Shown in pieces: positions 19,358 through 27,354 of a stretch of 34,956 bases of DNA. Source of the stretch: Candidatus Rokuibacteriota bacterium (GTDB taxonomy: Bacteria > Methylomirabilota > Methylomirabilia > Rokubacteriales > CSP1-6); the NCBI GenBank assembly GCA_003220475.1, contig QHSO01000067.1:1-34956 (forward strand). Reading direction: 5' to 3'. Within the stretch, counting starts at the first letter, position 1. Each line of letters starts with the position of its first letter. The notes below the pieces were generated by a model that did not search any database, was not told the origin of the DNA, and saw only the letters and a list, made by a program, of their open reading frames with translations. Made by a program: the position numbers and the translations under genes.

Positions 19358-20089
19358 GTGTCCGCGCCTCTGATCGGCGTCTCGACGTCCGTCACGATCG
19401 ACGAGTACCCCGAGCGCGCCTACGTCAATGCGGCGTACCTGCGCGCGGTCGAACAGGGCGGTGGTGTGCCGGTGCTGCTGGCGCCGCAGCTGTCGGCGGC
19501 GGCGCGCGACGCGCTGTGGCCGCGGCTCGACGGTCTCGTGCTGACGGGCGGCGGCGACATCGAGCCATCGCGCTTCGGCGAAGCCGCACATCCCAAGACG
19601 GCCCTCGTCTCGACCGACCGCGATGCGCTCGAGCTGGAGCTGGTCGACCGCGCGCTGCGCGACGACGTGCCGATGTTCGCCATCTGTCGCGGCCTGCAGG
19701 TGCTCAACGTCGCCCTCGGCGGCAGCGTCCATCAGCACGTCCCCGACGCGTTCGGCGACGGCATTCAGCACAGCCAGGCCGCCAGGCGCGACGTCGCCAC
19801 GCACGACGTGAAGCTGCAGACCGAGGGCACGCGGCTCGGCGCGATCCTCGGGACCTCGGAGCTGCGCGTGAACAGCTTCCATCACCAGGCCGTGCATCGC
19901 CTGGGCCGCGATCTTCGTGACATCGGCTGGGCTCCCGACAATGTGATCGAGGCCCTCGAGCACGCCGACCGCCGCCGCTTCGTCGTCGCGGTGCAGTGGC
20001 ATCCCGAAGAGCTCGTCGGCCACGACGCCGCCGCGCGGGCACTTTTTACCGCCGTCGTCGACGCCGCCCGCGCACGCGGGAGAACCTGA
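19358..20089 (+). CDS. Gamma-glutamyl-gamma-aminobutyrate hydrolase-type class I amidotransferase
   Basis: The 243-residue protein of the peptidase C26 / PuuD type hydrolyses gamma-glutamyl amides such as gamma-glutamyl-GABA. The triad is Cys110 (FAICRGLQVLNV), His215 and Glu217 (QWHPEE). LVLTGGGDIEPSRF and NSFHHQAV are conserved family blocks. The GTG at 19358 gives the usual MxxPLIGV start; the frame is also open from 19334. It is divergent from the gamma-glutamyltransferase-like gene with a gap of about 40 bases, which supports a shared role in gamma-glutamyl metabolism. Confidence 0.9.
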   Translation: MSAPLIGVSTSVTIDEYPERAYVNAAYLRAVEQGGGVPVLLAPQLSAAARDALWPRLDGLVLTGGGDIEPSRFGEAAHPKTALVSTDRDALELELVDRALRDDVPMFAICRGLQVLNVALGGSVHQHVPDAFGDGIQHSQAARRDVATHDVKLQTEGTRLGAILGTSELRVNSFHHQAVHRLGRDLRDIGWAPDNVIEALEHADRRRFVVAVQWHPEELVGHDAAARALFTAVVDAARARGRT

Positions 20090-20109
20090 CGGGCTCCGCG
20101 GAGGAACTC

Positions 20110-20126
20110 CCGGGCGCCCTGCCCGG
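20110..20126. terminator. Weak hairpin after the amidotransferase gene
   Basis: CCGGGC (20110-20115) / GCCCGG (20121-20126) with a 5-base loop, 20 bases after the stop. No T-run follows, so termination is only possible. Confidence 0.25.
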
Positions 20127-20203
20127 CGGTCGCGAGAGCGCCTGCAACGACGCATAGTTAGCGCTCGTCAGGTCTGGCAGCGCCGTTGCTCTTTACCGCG
20201 CCC

Positions 20204-20377
20204 GTGAAGCGCGGACGCATCGCGGGCTGGCAGCTGCCGTACCTGAGAGTCGCCCTCATCCTTCGCAAGCTCGAGTACGAGTCGCAGGAAGGCTCCGAGC
20301 CCTATCTCGTCAGGCGAGAGATCGCCAACGTCGAGCGCGTGCGCGGAGAAGTCCGCCGCGCCGGGTGGTTCAACTGA
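20204..20377 (+). CDS. Small basic protein, unknown
   Basis: From the GTG at 20204 the frame gives 57 residues (MKRGRIAGWQLPYLRVALIL..., ending VRREIANVERVRGEVRRAGWFN). It has a short hydrophobic stretch and a charged helical tail. An in-frame TTG at 20186 is an alternative. Its stop overlaps the next gene's GTG by 13 bases, which suggests translational coupling. No family is recognised; it could also be the tail of a deleted gene. Confidence 0.35.
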   Translation: MKRGRIAGWQLPYLRVALILRKLEYESQEGSEPYLVRREIANVERVRGEVRRAGWFN

Positions 20378-21231
20378 GCCGCCTCCGCTCGCGCAGCGCG
20401 CTCGTCGCCGCCGTCGCGCTGCTGCTCGGCGCCGGCACGGCGCCCGTGGTCTCGAGCCCGGCGGCCGGCGTGGCGGGAACGACGGCGGGCGTGGAGATCG
20501 TCGGGGGCCCACGCACGGGCGGCATCGACCGCGTCGTGGAGGTGCTCACGCGCGACATCGGGCTGCCGCTGCCTGCCGGCACGCGCGTGCACGTTTACAC
20601 GACGCGCGAGGCGTTCCGTCGCGGGCTCGTGAAAGACGCCGCGATGGGCGAGGAGGGCGCGGACGAGCTGGCGGCATTCGCGATCGGCATCGCGCGTCCG
20701 GGACGCGTGCTGCTCAACGGGCGGCTGGCCGGGGGCGGGCGCGAGTGGCTACGTCTGATCGCGCACGAGCTCACGCACGTCTCGCAGTTCGAGCTCGCGG
20801 GGGGCGAGGGCCGCGCCGAGCAATGGCTGGCCGAGGGCACGGCGGAGCACGTCGCGTTCCAGGTGCTGGAGCGGCTGGACGCCGGCTCGCTCGATCTGCA
20901 CCGGCGGCTCGCGCTCGTGCGGGTGCAGCGCCAGCCCGCCTTCGCGCACGGCCGCCTCGACCTCAGCACGCTCGGCTCGCCGCGCGACTTCACGCTGCGC
21001 CACCAGCGCGAGGGCTCCGTCGAGACCTATCACCTGACGTTCCTGCTGGCGGACTATCTCGTCGAGCGCCACGGCTTCGACAAGGTGGTCGAGTACTTCC
21101 AGCGGTTGAAGCGCCAGTCCTCGGCCGTGGCGTTTCGGTCAGCCTTCGGCTACTCGATCGCGACGTTCGAGAGCCAGGCGCTCGCGCAGCTGCAGACCGC
21201 TGCATTGGCGGCGCCGGCCGCCGGCGACTAG
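20365..21231 (+). CDS. Secreted HExxH zinc metallopeptidase (peptidase MA/gluzincin-like)
   Basis: The 288-residue protein has a signal peptide (about 1-30). The zinc site HELTH (His134, Glu135, His138) is followed by WLAEGTAEHVA, whose Glu157 or Glu161 would be the third ligand, as in gluzincins. Later segments (TYHLTFLLADYLVERHGFDKVVEYFQ) match the MA-like pattern of helices after the active site. No substrate is known. The start at 20365 (GTG) overlaps the small ORF upstream. Its TAG shares the palindrome CTAG with the stop of the converging hydrolase. Confidence 0.8.
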   Translation: MVQLSRLRSRSALVAAVALLLGAGTAPVVSSPAAGVAGTTAGVEIVGGPRTGGIDRVVEVLTRDIGLPLPAGTRVHVYTTREAFRRGLVKDAAMGEEGADELAAFAIGIARPGRVLLNGRLAGGGREWLRLIAHELTHVSQFELAGGEGRAEQWLAEGTAEHVAFQVLERLDAGSLDLHRRLALVRVQRQPAFAHGRLDLSTLGSPRDFTLRHQREGSVETYHLTFLLADYLVERHGFDKVVEYFQRLKRQSSAVAFRSAFGYSIATFESQALAQLQTAALAAPAAGD

Positions 21232-22073
21232 CGCAGGATCGTCCAGCGCGACGGCCGGTCGCGCTGCGTTTCCTCCCGGACCCGTCCCTCGCGCGCCAGC
21301 TTCTTGAGGTGCGACTCCACCGACAGTGCGGCGACGGGATGCAGCGCCGGCGCCACGTCGATGTAGATCCGCGCGACGATCGCGGGGATCGTCTCGATCC
21401 GCTCGGTCAGCGCCTCCAGAATCTGCCGCTCGCGTAGCATCCGGTGCTCGAGGTACTCCGCGATCTTGCCCGGGCCGTCCTCGATCACCGGACCGTGCGC
21501 GGGATAGATGCGTCGCACGTCCATTACCTGAAGCCGCCGCAGCGAGTCGAGATAATCGGCGAGGTCGCCGTCGTCGGCCGGAATCACCGTCGTCGAGCCG
21601 CCGAGAATCACGTCGCCCGTGAACAGCGCGCCCTCTTCGACGAGGTAGTAGCAGAGGTGGTCGGAGGCGTGACCCGGCGTGTACACCGGCACCAGCGTCG
21701 CGCCCTCGCCGTGCACGGTCTCCCCCGCGCGCAGGTCCTCGATCGGCTCCGGCAGCTCGGCGTCCTTGTGGCGCATCTTCGACACGCGCAGCCCTTTGAA
21801 GCGCGCGCGCAATGACGCGACGCCGCCGAGATGATCGCGATGGCGGTGCGTCAGCAGCACGCGCGAAGGCTGCGTGAACCCGCGCTCGGCGAGATACCGC
21901 TCCAGCAGCGGGACGTAGTCCGGGACGCCGGCGCCAGTGTCGATGAGGATGGGATCGCGACGGCCGACGAGGTACGTGTTGGTCCCGGGGCCGGTCATCA
22001 TGCCGGGATTGAGTCCCAGCACGCGACCGACCAGATCGCTCGGCGTGGCGGTGGTCGGAAAGGGCGCGGCCAT
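21228..22073 (-). CDS. MBL-fold metal-dependent hydrolase (LACTB2-like)
   Basis: The 281-residue hydrolase has the metal motif THRHRDHLGG (His76, His78, Asp80, His81), a third-metal-ligand block YTPGHASDHLCYY, TGDVILGG with the bridging Asp, and PAHGPVIEDG with a late His. The C-terminal helical/winged part (VAALSVESHLKKLAREGRV) is typical of the LACTB2 group, members of which hydrolyse RNA or thioester-like substrates. It follows livF by ten bases as the last gene of the leftward operon. The substrate is not determined; thioester hydrolysis within aromatic catabolism is possible. Confidence 0.85.
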   Translation of the reverse strand: MAAPFPTTATPSDLVGRVLGLNPGMMTGPGTNTYLVGRRDPILIDTGAGVPDYVPLLERYLAERGFTQPSRVLLTHRHRDHLGGVASLRARFKGLRVSKMRHKDAELPEPIEDLRAGETVHGEGATLVPVYTPGHASDHLCYYLVEEGALFTGDVILGGSTTVIPADDGDLADYLDSLRRLQVMDVRRIYPAHGPVIEDGPGKIAEYLEHRMLRERQILEALTERIETIPAIVARIYIDVAPALHPVAALSVESHLKKLAREGRVREETQRDRPSRWTILR

Positions 22074-22083
22074 CAGCGTTCGA

Positions 22084-22788
22084 TCATACGCCGAGGTAGC
22101 GATGCTGCACGTCCACGCGCGTCCGCAACTCGGCCGAGGTGCCGTCCCACACCACGCGCCCCTTCTCGAGGACGTAGTGATGATCGCCGAGCCGCGTGAC
22201 GGCGCCGACGTGCTTGTCGATCAACAAAATCGACAGGCCGCTCTGCTTCAGCCGCTCCAGGCACGCCCAGATCTCCGACCTCACGAGCGGCGCCAGTCCC
22301 TCCGTGGCCTCGTCGAGGATGAGCAGCGCGGGATTCGTCATGAGGGCGCGTCCGATCGCCAGCATCTGCTGCTCGCCGCCGGACAGCGTGCCGCCCAGGC
22401 TGCGCGCGCGCGCGGCCAGGTGCGGAAACAATTCGAACACACGCTCGACCGTCCACGGCTCGGCCGCGCCGCGGCGATTGGCCGCGGTGGCGACGAGATT
22501 CTCGCGAACGGTAAGATTAGGAAACACCTGTCGTCCCTCGGGCACGAGGCCCAGACCCGCGCGCGCCACGATGTACGACGGCAGACCGTGCAGCGGACGC
22601 CCGCCGAAGTGGACGCGGCCCGCCTGGATCGGCACGAGGCCCATCACCGCGCGCACGGTGGTGGTCTTGCCCATGCCGTTGCGGCCAAGCAGCGTGACCA
22701 CACGGCCCGCCGGCACCTCGAGCGTGATACCGAACAGCACCTGGCTGAGGCCGTACGCAGCTTCGACGGCCTCGAGCCGCAGCGTCAC
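22084..22788 (-). CDS. livF: Branched-chain amino acid-type ABC transporter ATPase LivF
   Basis: The 234-residue ATPase of a HAAT-family importer. Walker A is GRNGMGKT (35-42), the signature is LSGGEQQMLAIGRAL and Walker B is LLILDEATEGLAP. The GTG at 22788 overlaps the livG stop as GTGA; longer starts would only read livG in another frame. The typical Lys in IDKHVGAV and a short C-terminus (HRYLGV) fit LivF. The substrate may not be an amino acid, since the operon carries aromatic-acid genes. Confidence 0.93.
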   Translation of the reverse strand: MTLRLEAVEAAYGLSQVLFGITLEVPAGRVVTLLGRNGMGKTTTVRAVMGLVPIQAGRVHFGGRPLHGLPSYIVARAGLGLVPEGRQVFPNLTVRENLVATAANRRGAAEPWTVERVFELFPHLAARARSLGGTLSGGEQQMLAIGRALMTNPALLILDEATEGLAPLVRSEIWACLERLKQSGLSILLIDKHVGAVTRLGDHHYVLEKGRVVWDGTSAELRTRVDVQHRYLGV

Positions 22789-23546
22789 GCCGGGACCTCC
22801 TCGCCCAGATAGGCGCGGCGCACCTCCGCGTTGGCGCGAATCGCCTCGGGCGTGCCGCAGGCGATGACGCGCCCGTAGACCATGACTGCGATGCGATCGG
22901 CGAGTGCCCACACGACGTCCATATCGTGCTCGACGAGCACGATCGTGTGCCGGCCGCGCAGCTCGCGCAGCAGTCGCACCATGCGCTGCGACTCGTCGGC
23001 GCCCATACCGGCCACGGGCTCGTCGAGCAGGAGCAGCCGCGGCCGCGTGGCCAGCGCCATGGCGATCTCGAGCTGCCGCTGCTCGCCGTGCGCGAGGGTG
23101 CCGGCGACGACGTCGGCGCGGGCGCCCAGGCCCACCCGCTCGAGCGTCGCCCGCGCGGGCTCGCGCAGCGCACGCTCGGTGAACGCCGGCGTCCAGAAGC
23201 GAAAGCTGTGGCCGGCGTGCGCCTGCACCGCGAGCGCGACGTTGTCGAGGGCGGTGAACTCGCGAAAGATGCTCGTGATCTGGAACGAGCGCGCCAGCCC
23301 GCGCTGCGAGCGCGCCGGCGCCGGCAGCGCCGTGACGTCAACGCCGGCGAACCGGATGCTTCCGGCATCGGGTGGGAGATCGCCGGAGAGCTGGCCGATC
23401 AGCGTCGTCTTGCCGGCGCCGTTCGGCCCGATGACGGCCAGCGTCTCGCCCTCGGCCACGTCGAGGTCGATGCCGTCGGTGGCCACGAGGCCGCCGAAGC
23501 GCTTGATGAGGCCGCGCACAGCCAGCAGCGGCTCAGCCGTCGGCAC
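22785..23546 (-). CDS. livG: ABC transporter ATPase LivG
   Basis: The 253-residue partner ATPase has Walker A GPNGAGKT, the LivG-type insert (ARSFQITSIFREFTALDNVALAVQA), signature LAHGEQRQLEIAMALA, Walker B LLLLDEPVAGMG and switch His in LVEHDMDVV. It overlaps livM by 14 bases and livF by four. The signature has LAHGEQ where LSGGQ is usual, a common LivG variant. Confidence 0.93.
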   Translation of the reverse strand: MPTAEPLLAVRGLIKRFGGLVATDGIDLDVAEGETLAVIGPNGAGKTTLIGQLSGDLPPDAGSIRFAGVDVTALPAPARSQRGLARSFQITSIFREFTALDNVALAVQAHAGHSFRFWTPAFTERALREPARATLERVGLGARADVVAGTLAHGEQRQLEIAMALATRPRLLLLDEPVAGMGADESQRMVRLLRELRGRHTIVLVEHDMDVVWALADRIAVMVYGRVIACGTPEAIRANAEVRRAYLGEEVPA

Positions 23547-24480
23547 GCCGTGCCTCCGGCAGCAGGCCCCAGAGCCCGCGCCGCGCGTAGAGCACGACGA
23601 GAACGAGCAGCGGACCGAGCACGACCTGCCAGTGCACCGTCCACGCGGAGAGCACGTCCTCCAGCAGCAGGAAGGCGACGGCGCCGAGCACCGGGCCGTA
23701 GAGCGTGCCGATGCCGCCCAGGATGACCATGACCATGATCTCGCCCGAGCGCGTCCAGTGCATGTAGCTGGGTGTGAGGTACTCGGTCTGGTTCGTCAGC
23801 AGCGCACCGGCGAGCCCGCCGATCGCGCCCGCGATTCCGAAGGCCGCGAGTTTGTAGCGGAACGTCGAAAACCCGATCGCGCGCATGCGCGGCTCGTTGG
23901 ATCTGGCGGCGCGGATGACGACGCCGAAGCGCGCGTGCACGAGCCGGTTCCCCAGCCACAGCAGCGTGAGCAGCAGGCCGAACACGACGTAGTAGAAGAC
24001 GTAGCCGTTGGTCAGATCGAGCACGCCCCCGAACTGGCTACGCCGCGCCAGGCGCATGCCATCATCGGCGCCCCAGGCGTTGATCGAGATACCGAGGTAG
24101 TAGAGCATCTGCGCGAACGCGAGCGTGATCATGATGAACGACACGCCGCTGGTGCGGAGCGAGACGGCGCCGATGGCCAGCGCGGCCAGCCCCGAAAGCA
24201 CCATGGCCAGCGGCCACTGCACGAGACCGCTGTGGATGCCGTAGAAGGCCGGAATCGCGACGGCGTAGGCGCCGATGCCGAGGTACGCCGCGTGCCCGAA
24301 GCTGACCATGCCGCCGAAGCCGAGGATGAGGTCGAGACTCACCGCGGCGATGGCGAAGATCATGATGCGACGGAAGAGATCGAGATAGAACGGCTGCTGA
24401 GTCAGCGCGGCGACGAGCGGCACGAGACCGAGCGCGAGCAGGCCCGCCAGCAACGTCAGCACGCGCGCGCGCGAGCGCAT
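23533..24480 (-). CDS. livM: ABC transporter permease LivM
   Basis: The 315-residue permease has about nine helices, with the family block SLDLILGFGGMVSFGHAAYLGIGAY and the cytoplasmic EAA-like loop (RAARSNEPRMRAIGFSTFRYKLAAF). The ATG at 24480 overlaps the livH stop (ATGA); the frame stays open upstream only as a shadow of livH. Confidence 0.92.
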   Translation of the reverse strand: MRSRARVLTLLAGLLALGLVPLVAALTQQPFYLDLFRRIMIFAIAAVSLDLILGFGGMVSFGHAAYLGIGAYAVAIPAFYGIHSGLVQWPLAMVLSGLAALAIGAVSLRTSGVSFIMITLAFAQMLYYLGISINAWGADDGMRLARRSQFGGVLDLTNGYVFYYVVFGLLLTLLWLGNRLVHARFGVVIRAARSNEPRMRAIGFSTFRYKLAAFGIAGAIGGLAGALLTNQTEYLTPSYMHWTRSGEIMVMVILGGIGTLYGPVLGAVAFLLLEDVLSAWTVHWQVVLGPLLVLVVLYARRGLWGLLPEARRADG

Positions 24481-25403
24481 CAGCCGCGGAGGGCGGGGAA
24501 CAACCCCTGCGGCCGGAAATAGAGCACGGCCGCCATCAGGATGTAGATCAGCATGGAGGCCAGCGCCGGCCCCGCGTTGTCGGCGGCGGAGGGGCCGATG
24601 ACCGTGCTCAGCATCGGTCTGAGAAACGCGCGGCCGAGCGTGTCGACCATGCCGACGACGACGGCACCGGCGAGCGCGCCGCGAATCGAGCCGATGCCGC
24701 CGATGACGATGACGACGAAGACCTGGATCAGGATCTCCTCGCCCATCCCGGGCAGCACGGTATAGATCGGCCCCGCCATCAGCCCGCCGAGCGCGGCGAG
24801 CGCGGCGCCGAAGCCGAAGACGACGGTGTAGAGCAGGCGGATGTTCACGCCGAGCGCGCCCACCATCGTGCGGTTGCTCGCGCCGGCGCGGATGAGCATG
24901 CCGAGCCGTGTGCGCGTCACGACCACGTACAGCAGCAGCGCGACGAGGAGACCGACGACGATGATGACCGCCCGATACGCGGGATAGCGGATGCCCGGCA
25001 GCACCTGGATGTGTCCGGACAGCGCGGACGGCACCGCCGTGAAGAGGGCCGCGCGTCCCCACACGATGGCCACGGCCTCGTTGAAGAAGAGGATCAGGCC
25101 GAAGGTGGCGAGCACCTGGTCGAGATGGTCACGCTCGTACAACGTCCGGAGCGCGAGCACCTCCATCAGCATGCCGATGGCCAGCGTTCCCAGCAGCGCG
25201 AACACCACCGCGGCCAGGAACGAGCCCGTTCGCGTCACGGCCGCGGTCGCCAGGTAGGCGCCGACCATGTAGAGCGAGCCGTGCGCGAGGTTGACCAGGT
25301 TCATGATGCCGAAGACCAGCGTGAGGCCCGCGGCCATCAGGAACAGCATGACGCCGAACTGCAGCCCGTTGAGGCATTGCTCGACGACGAGAAGCCAGTT
25401 CAA
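24480..25403 (-). CDS. livH: ABC transporter permease LivH
   Basis: The 307-residue permease has eight or nine helices. GLTLVFGIMNLVNLAHGSLYMVGAY and the loop GMLIRAGASNRTMVGALGVN are typical of LivH. It begins 13 bases after the livK stop and overlaps livM. With livKMGF it forms a complete importer. Confidence 0.93.
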   Translation of the reverse strand: MNWLLVVEQCLNGLQFGVMLFLMAAGLTLVFGIMNLVNLAHGSLYMVGAYLATAAVTRTGSFLAAVVFALLGTLAIGMLMEVLALRTLYERDHLDQVLATFGLILFFNEAVAIVWGRAALFTAVPSALSGHIQVLPGIRYPAYRAVIIVVGLLVALLLYVVVTRTRLGMLIRAGASNRTMVGALGVNIRLLYTVVFGFGAALAALGGLMAGPIYTVLPGMGEEILIQVFVVIVIGGIGSIRGALAGAVVVGMVDTLGRAFLRPMLSTVIGPSAADNAGPALASMLIYILMAAVLYFRPQGLFPALRG

Positions 25404-25416
25404 CGGGCGCGTGCGC

Positions 25417-26595
25417 CTACCACTTCATCGGACACTCGTGATAGTAGGCGTCCTTGTGGTTCTCGAAGATGGTTTTCTGGATCTGCATCTCGGTCTCCCC
25501 GCCGGGGCCCTTCACCGCCCGCAGCAGGTAGAAGTTCTCGATGGGGGTGTGGTTGACGTTGAACGTGAACTTGCCGCGTGTCGACTTGAAGTCGGCCTTT
25601 CGCATGGCGGCGACCATCCCCTTCTTGTCGGAGAGATCGCCTTTGACGGCACGCACGGCCGAGTCGATCAGCAAGATGCCGTCGTAGCTCTGCGCGCCAT
25701 AGTAGGACGGCGTGTAGCCGAACTTCTTCTTGAAGTCGGCCACGTAGCGCTGGCTCGCCTCGTTCTTCAGATCCGGACTCCAGTAGCGCGCCTCGAAGTT
25801 GCCGAGCGCGGCGTCGCCGACGGCCGGCAGTGTCGTCTCGTCGACCGTGTAGACCGAGTAGAGCGGGATCTGGTCACGCAGGCCCGCCTGTGCGTACTGC
25901 TTGAGGAACTGGATCCCCATGTCGCCCGGGTAGAACACGAAGACGGCTTTCGGATTCTTGCCGCGCAACTGGCTGATCTCCGCCTGGTAGTCCTGCTGGC
26001 CGAGCTTCGTGTAAACCTCGTCCACGATCCGGCCTTTGAAGTAGCGCTTGAAGCCGTTGATCATGTCCTTGCCGGCCGCGTAGTTCGGCGCCATCGCGTA
26101 GACGTCGTTGATGCCCTGATCCTGCATGTACTTGCCCATCGCTTCCGGCGTCTGGTCGTTCTGCCACGACGTCGTGAAGTAGAGCTCGTTGCACATCTTG
26201 CCCGACAGCTCGTGCGGACCCGCGTTGGTGCCGACCATGATCGTGCCGGCGCCGGTCACAGTCGGCGCCACCGCGAGCATCACATTCGACCAGATGATGC
26301 CGCTCACGAAATTGACCTTGTGCTTCTTGAGCATCTCGTCGGCGAGCTGCTTGCCGACGTCGGGCTTGCGCTGATCGTCGCCGTAGATGACCTCGGTGTC
26401 GAGGCCGCCGACTTTGCGCCCCAGGTGGTCGAGCGCTAGCTCGACGGAATCCTTCATGTGCTTGCCGATGACGCCGGCCGGGCCCGAAAGCGAGGTGATG
26501 AACCCGATCTTGACGGTCTCCGCCGCGCGCGCGGCCTGGCCCGCGAGCAGGCCGACGACCACGCCGAGGATCATCATGAGTCGCAATACGCGCAC
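25417..26595 (-). CDS. livK: Periplasmic substrate-binding protein LivK-like
   Basis: The 392-residue protein starts at a GTG with AAGGAGG 5-12 bases upstream and has a signal peptide (LMMILGVVVGLLAGQAARA). The receptor domain begins KIGFITSLSGPAGVIGKHMKDSVELAL, typical of the type I periplasmic-binding fold. A block (TNAGPHELSGKMCNELYFTTSWQND) matches LivK-like proteins encoded beside aromatic-catabolic genes, so an aromatic acid or phenylpropanoid ligand is plausible (inference). The frame is open far upstream and appears fused to the dioxygenase, but this results from that gene's frame break. Confidence 0.92.
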   Translation of the reverse strand: MRVLRLMMILGVVVGLLAGQAARAAETVKIGFITSLSGPAGVIGKHMKDSVELALDHLGRKVGGLDTEVIYGDDQRKPDVGKQLADEMLKKHKVNFVSGIIWSNVMLAVAPTVTGAGTIMVGTNAGPHELSGKMCNELYFTTSWQNDQTPEAMGKYMQDQGINDVYAMAPNYAAGKDMINGFKRYFKGRIVDEVYTKLGQQDYQAEISQLRGKNPKAVFVFYPGDMGIQFLKQYAQAGLRDQIPLYSVYTVDETTLPAVGDAALGNFEARYWSPDLKNEASQRYVADFKKKFGYTPSYYGAQSYDGILLIDSAVRAVKGDLSDKKGMVAAMRKADFKSTRGKFTFNVNHTPIENFYLLRAVKGPGGETEMQIQKTIFENHKDAYYHECPMKW

Positions 26596-26624
26596 GCTGG
26601 CCTCCTTGGGTTTGGCGCGGAATT

Positions 26625-27354
26625 CTAGCACGTCAGCGAGATGACGTAGTTGCCGCTGCCGGACGACGGACCGCAGCCACGCCCACGCCTTGTCGTATTC
26701 GCCGTCGGCGATCAGCTGTGCGAGCCGGTGATCCAGCTCCTGCTCCGCCGCGCCCGGCCAACGCTCCGGTCCGCGCACGAGCTTGTGCGACACGCTGCCG
26801 CTGGCGACGAACGCCGCGCGCCGTCCGAGCGCTGCCGTCGCGCGCGCGATGTGTCGCCCCCACGCGAAGCTCTCGTCGAGATCCGCGGACAGGCACACGG
26901 AGATGGGCACGACGGGAATCCGCTGCGCCCTGTCGAGGTAACACACAACCGGCATGACGGTTCCGTAGTCCAGCGGGTAGTGCACGTCGTTCGCGAGCGT
27001 GCACGGCAGCCCGGCCGCGCGGCCGCGCTCGACAAGCGCCGCGGCCAGCTCGAAGTCGCCGGGAAAGTCGTAGGCCACGCCGTGAATCAGCTCCGGCGCC
27101 TCCTGCGCGGTGAGCACGCCGGCGTGGCGCGGCGTGCCGTCCACGACCGTCGGGAACGTCGCGATGAGATGGCAGGAGTTGATCACGATCGCGTCGGGAG
27201 CGAGCGTCGCGACGTGCCGGCCCTGCGCGACGAGTCCGTCGCGCACCGCCTGGAAGTCGGGATGCGCGAGCTTGCCCGCAAACGCCGCGTCGTAGGTGCA
27301 GTAGCGGGGCGTGTGGACGGACAGGTAGACGCCGACGAGACCCGAGTGACTCAT
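26625..27354 (-). pseudogene. LigB-type extradiol ring-cleavage dioxygenase, frame broken near 26673
   Basis: Class III (LigB/MhpB-like) non-haem Fe(II) enzyme family that opens catechol-type rings. Frame one from the ATG at 27354 gives 227 good residues: MSHSGLVGVYLSVHTPRYC with His14, INSCHLIATF with His62, NDVHYPLDYGTVMPV, VASGSVSHKL and LIADGEYDKAWAWL. Then homology stops, although the frame runs on into livK. The other frame supplies the expected family tail GPSSGSGNYVISLTC and a TAG at 26627-26625. The block between (perhaps 30-40 residues) is missing. It overlaps the amidohydrolase stop as ATGA, and the true stop lies 29 bases before livK. Confidence 0.8.
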
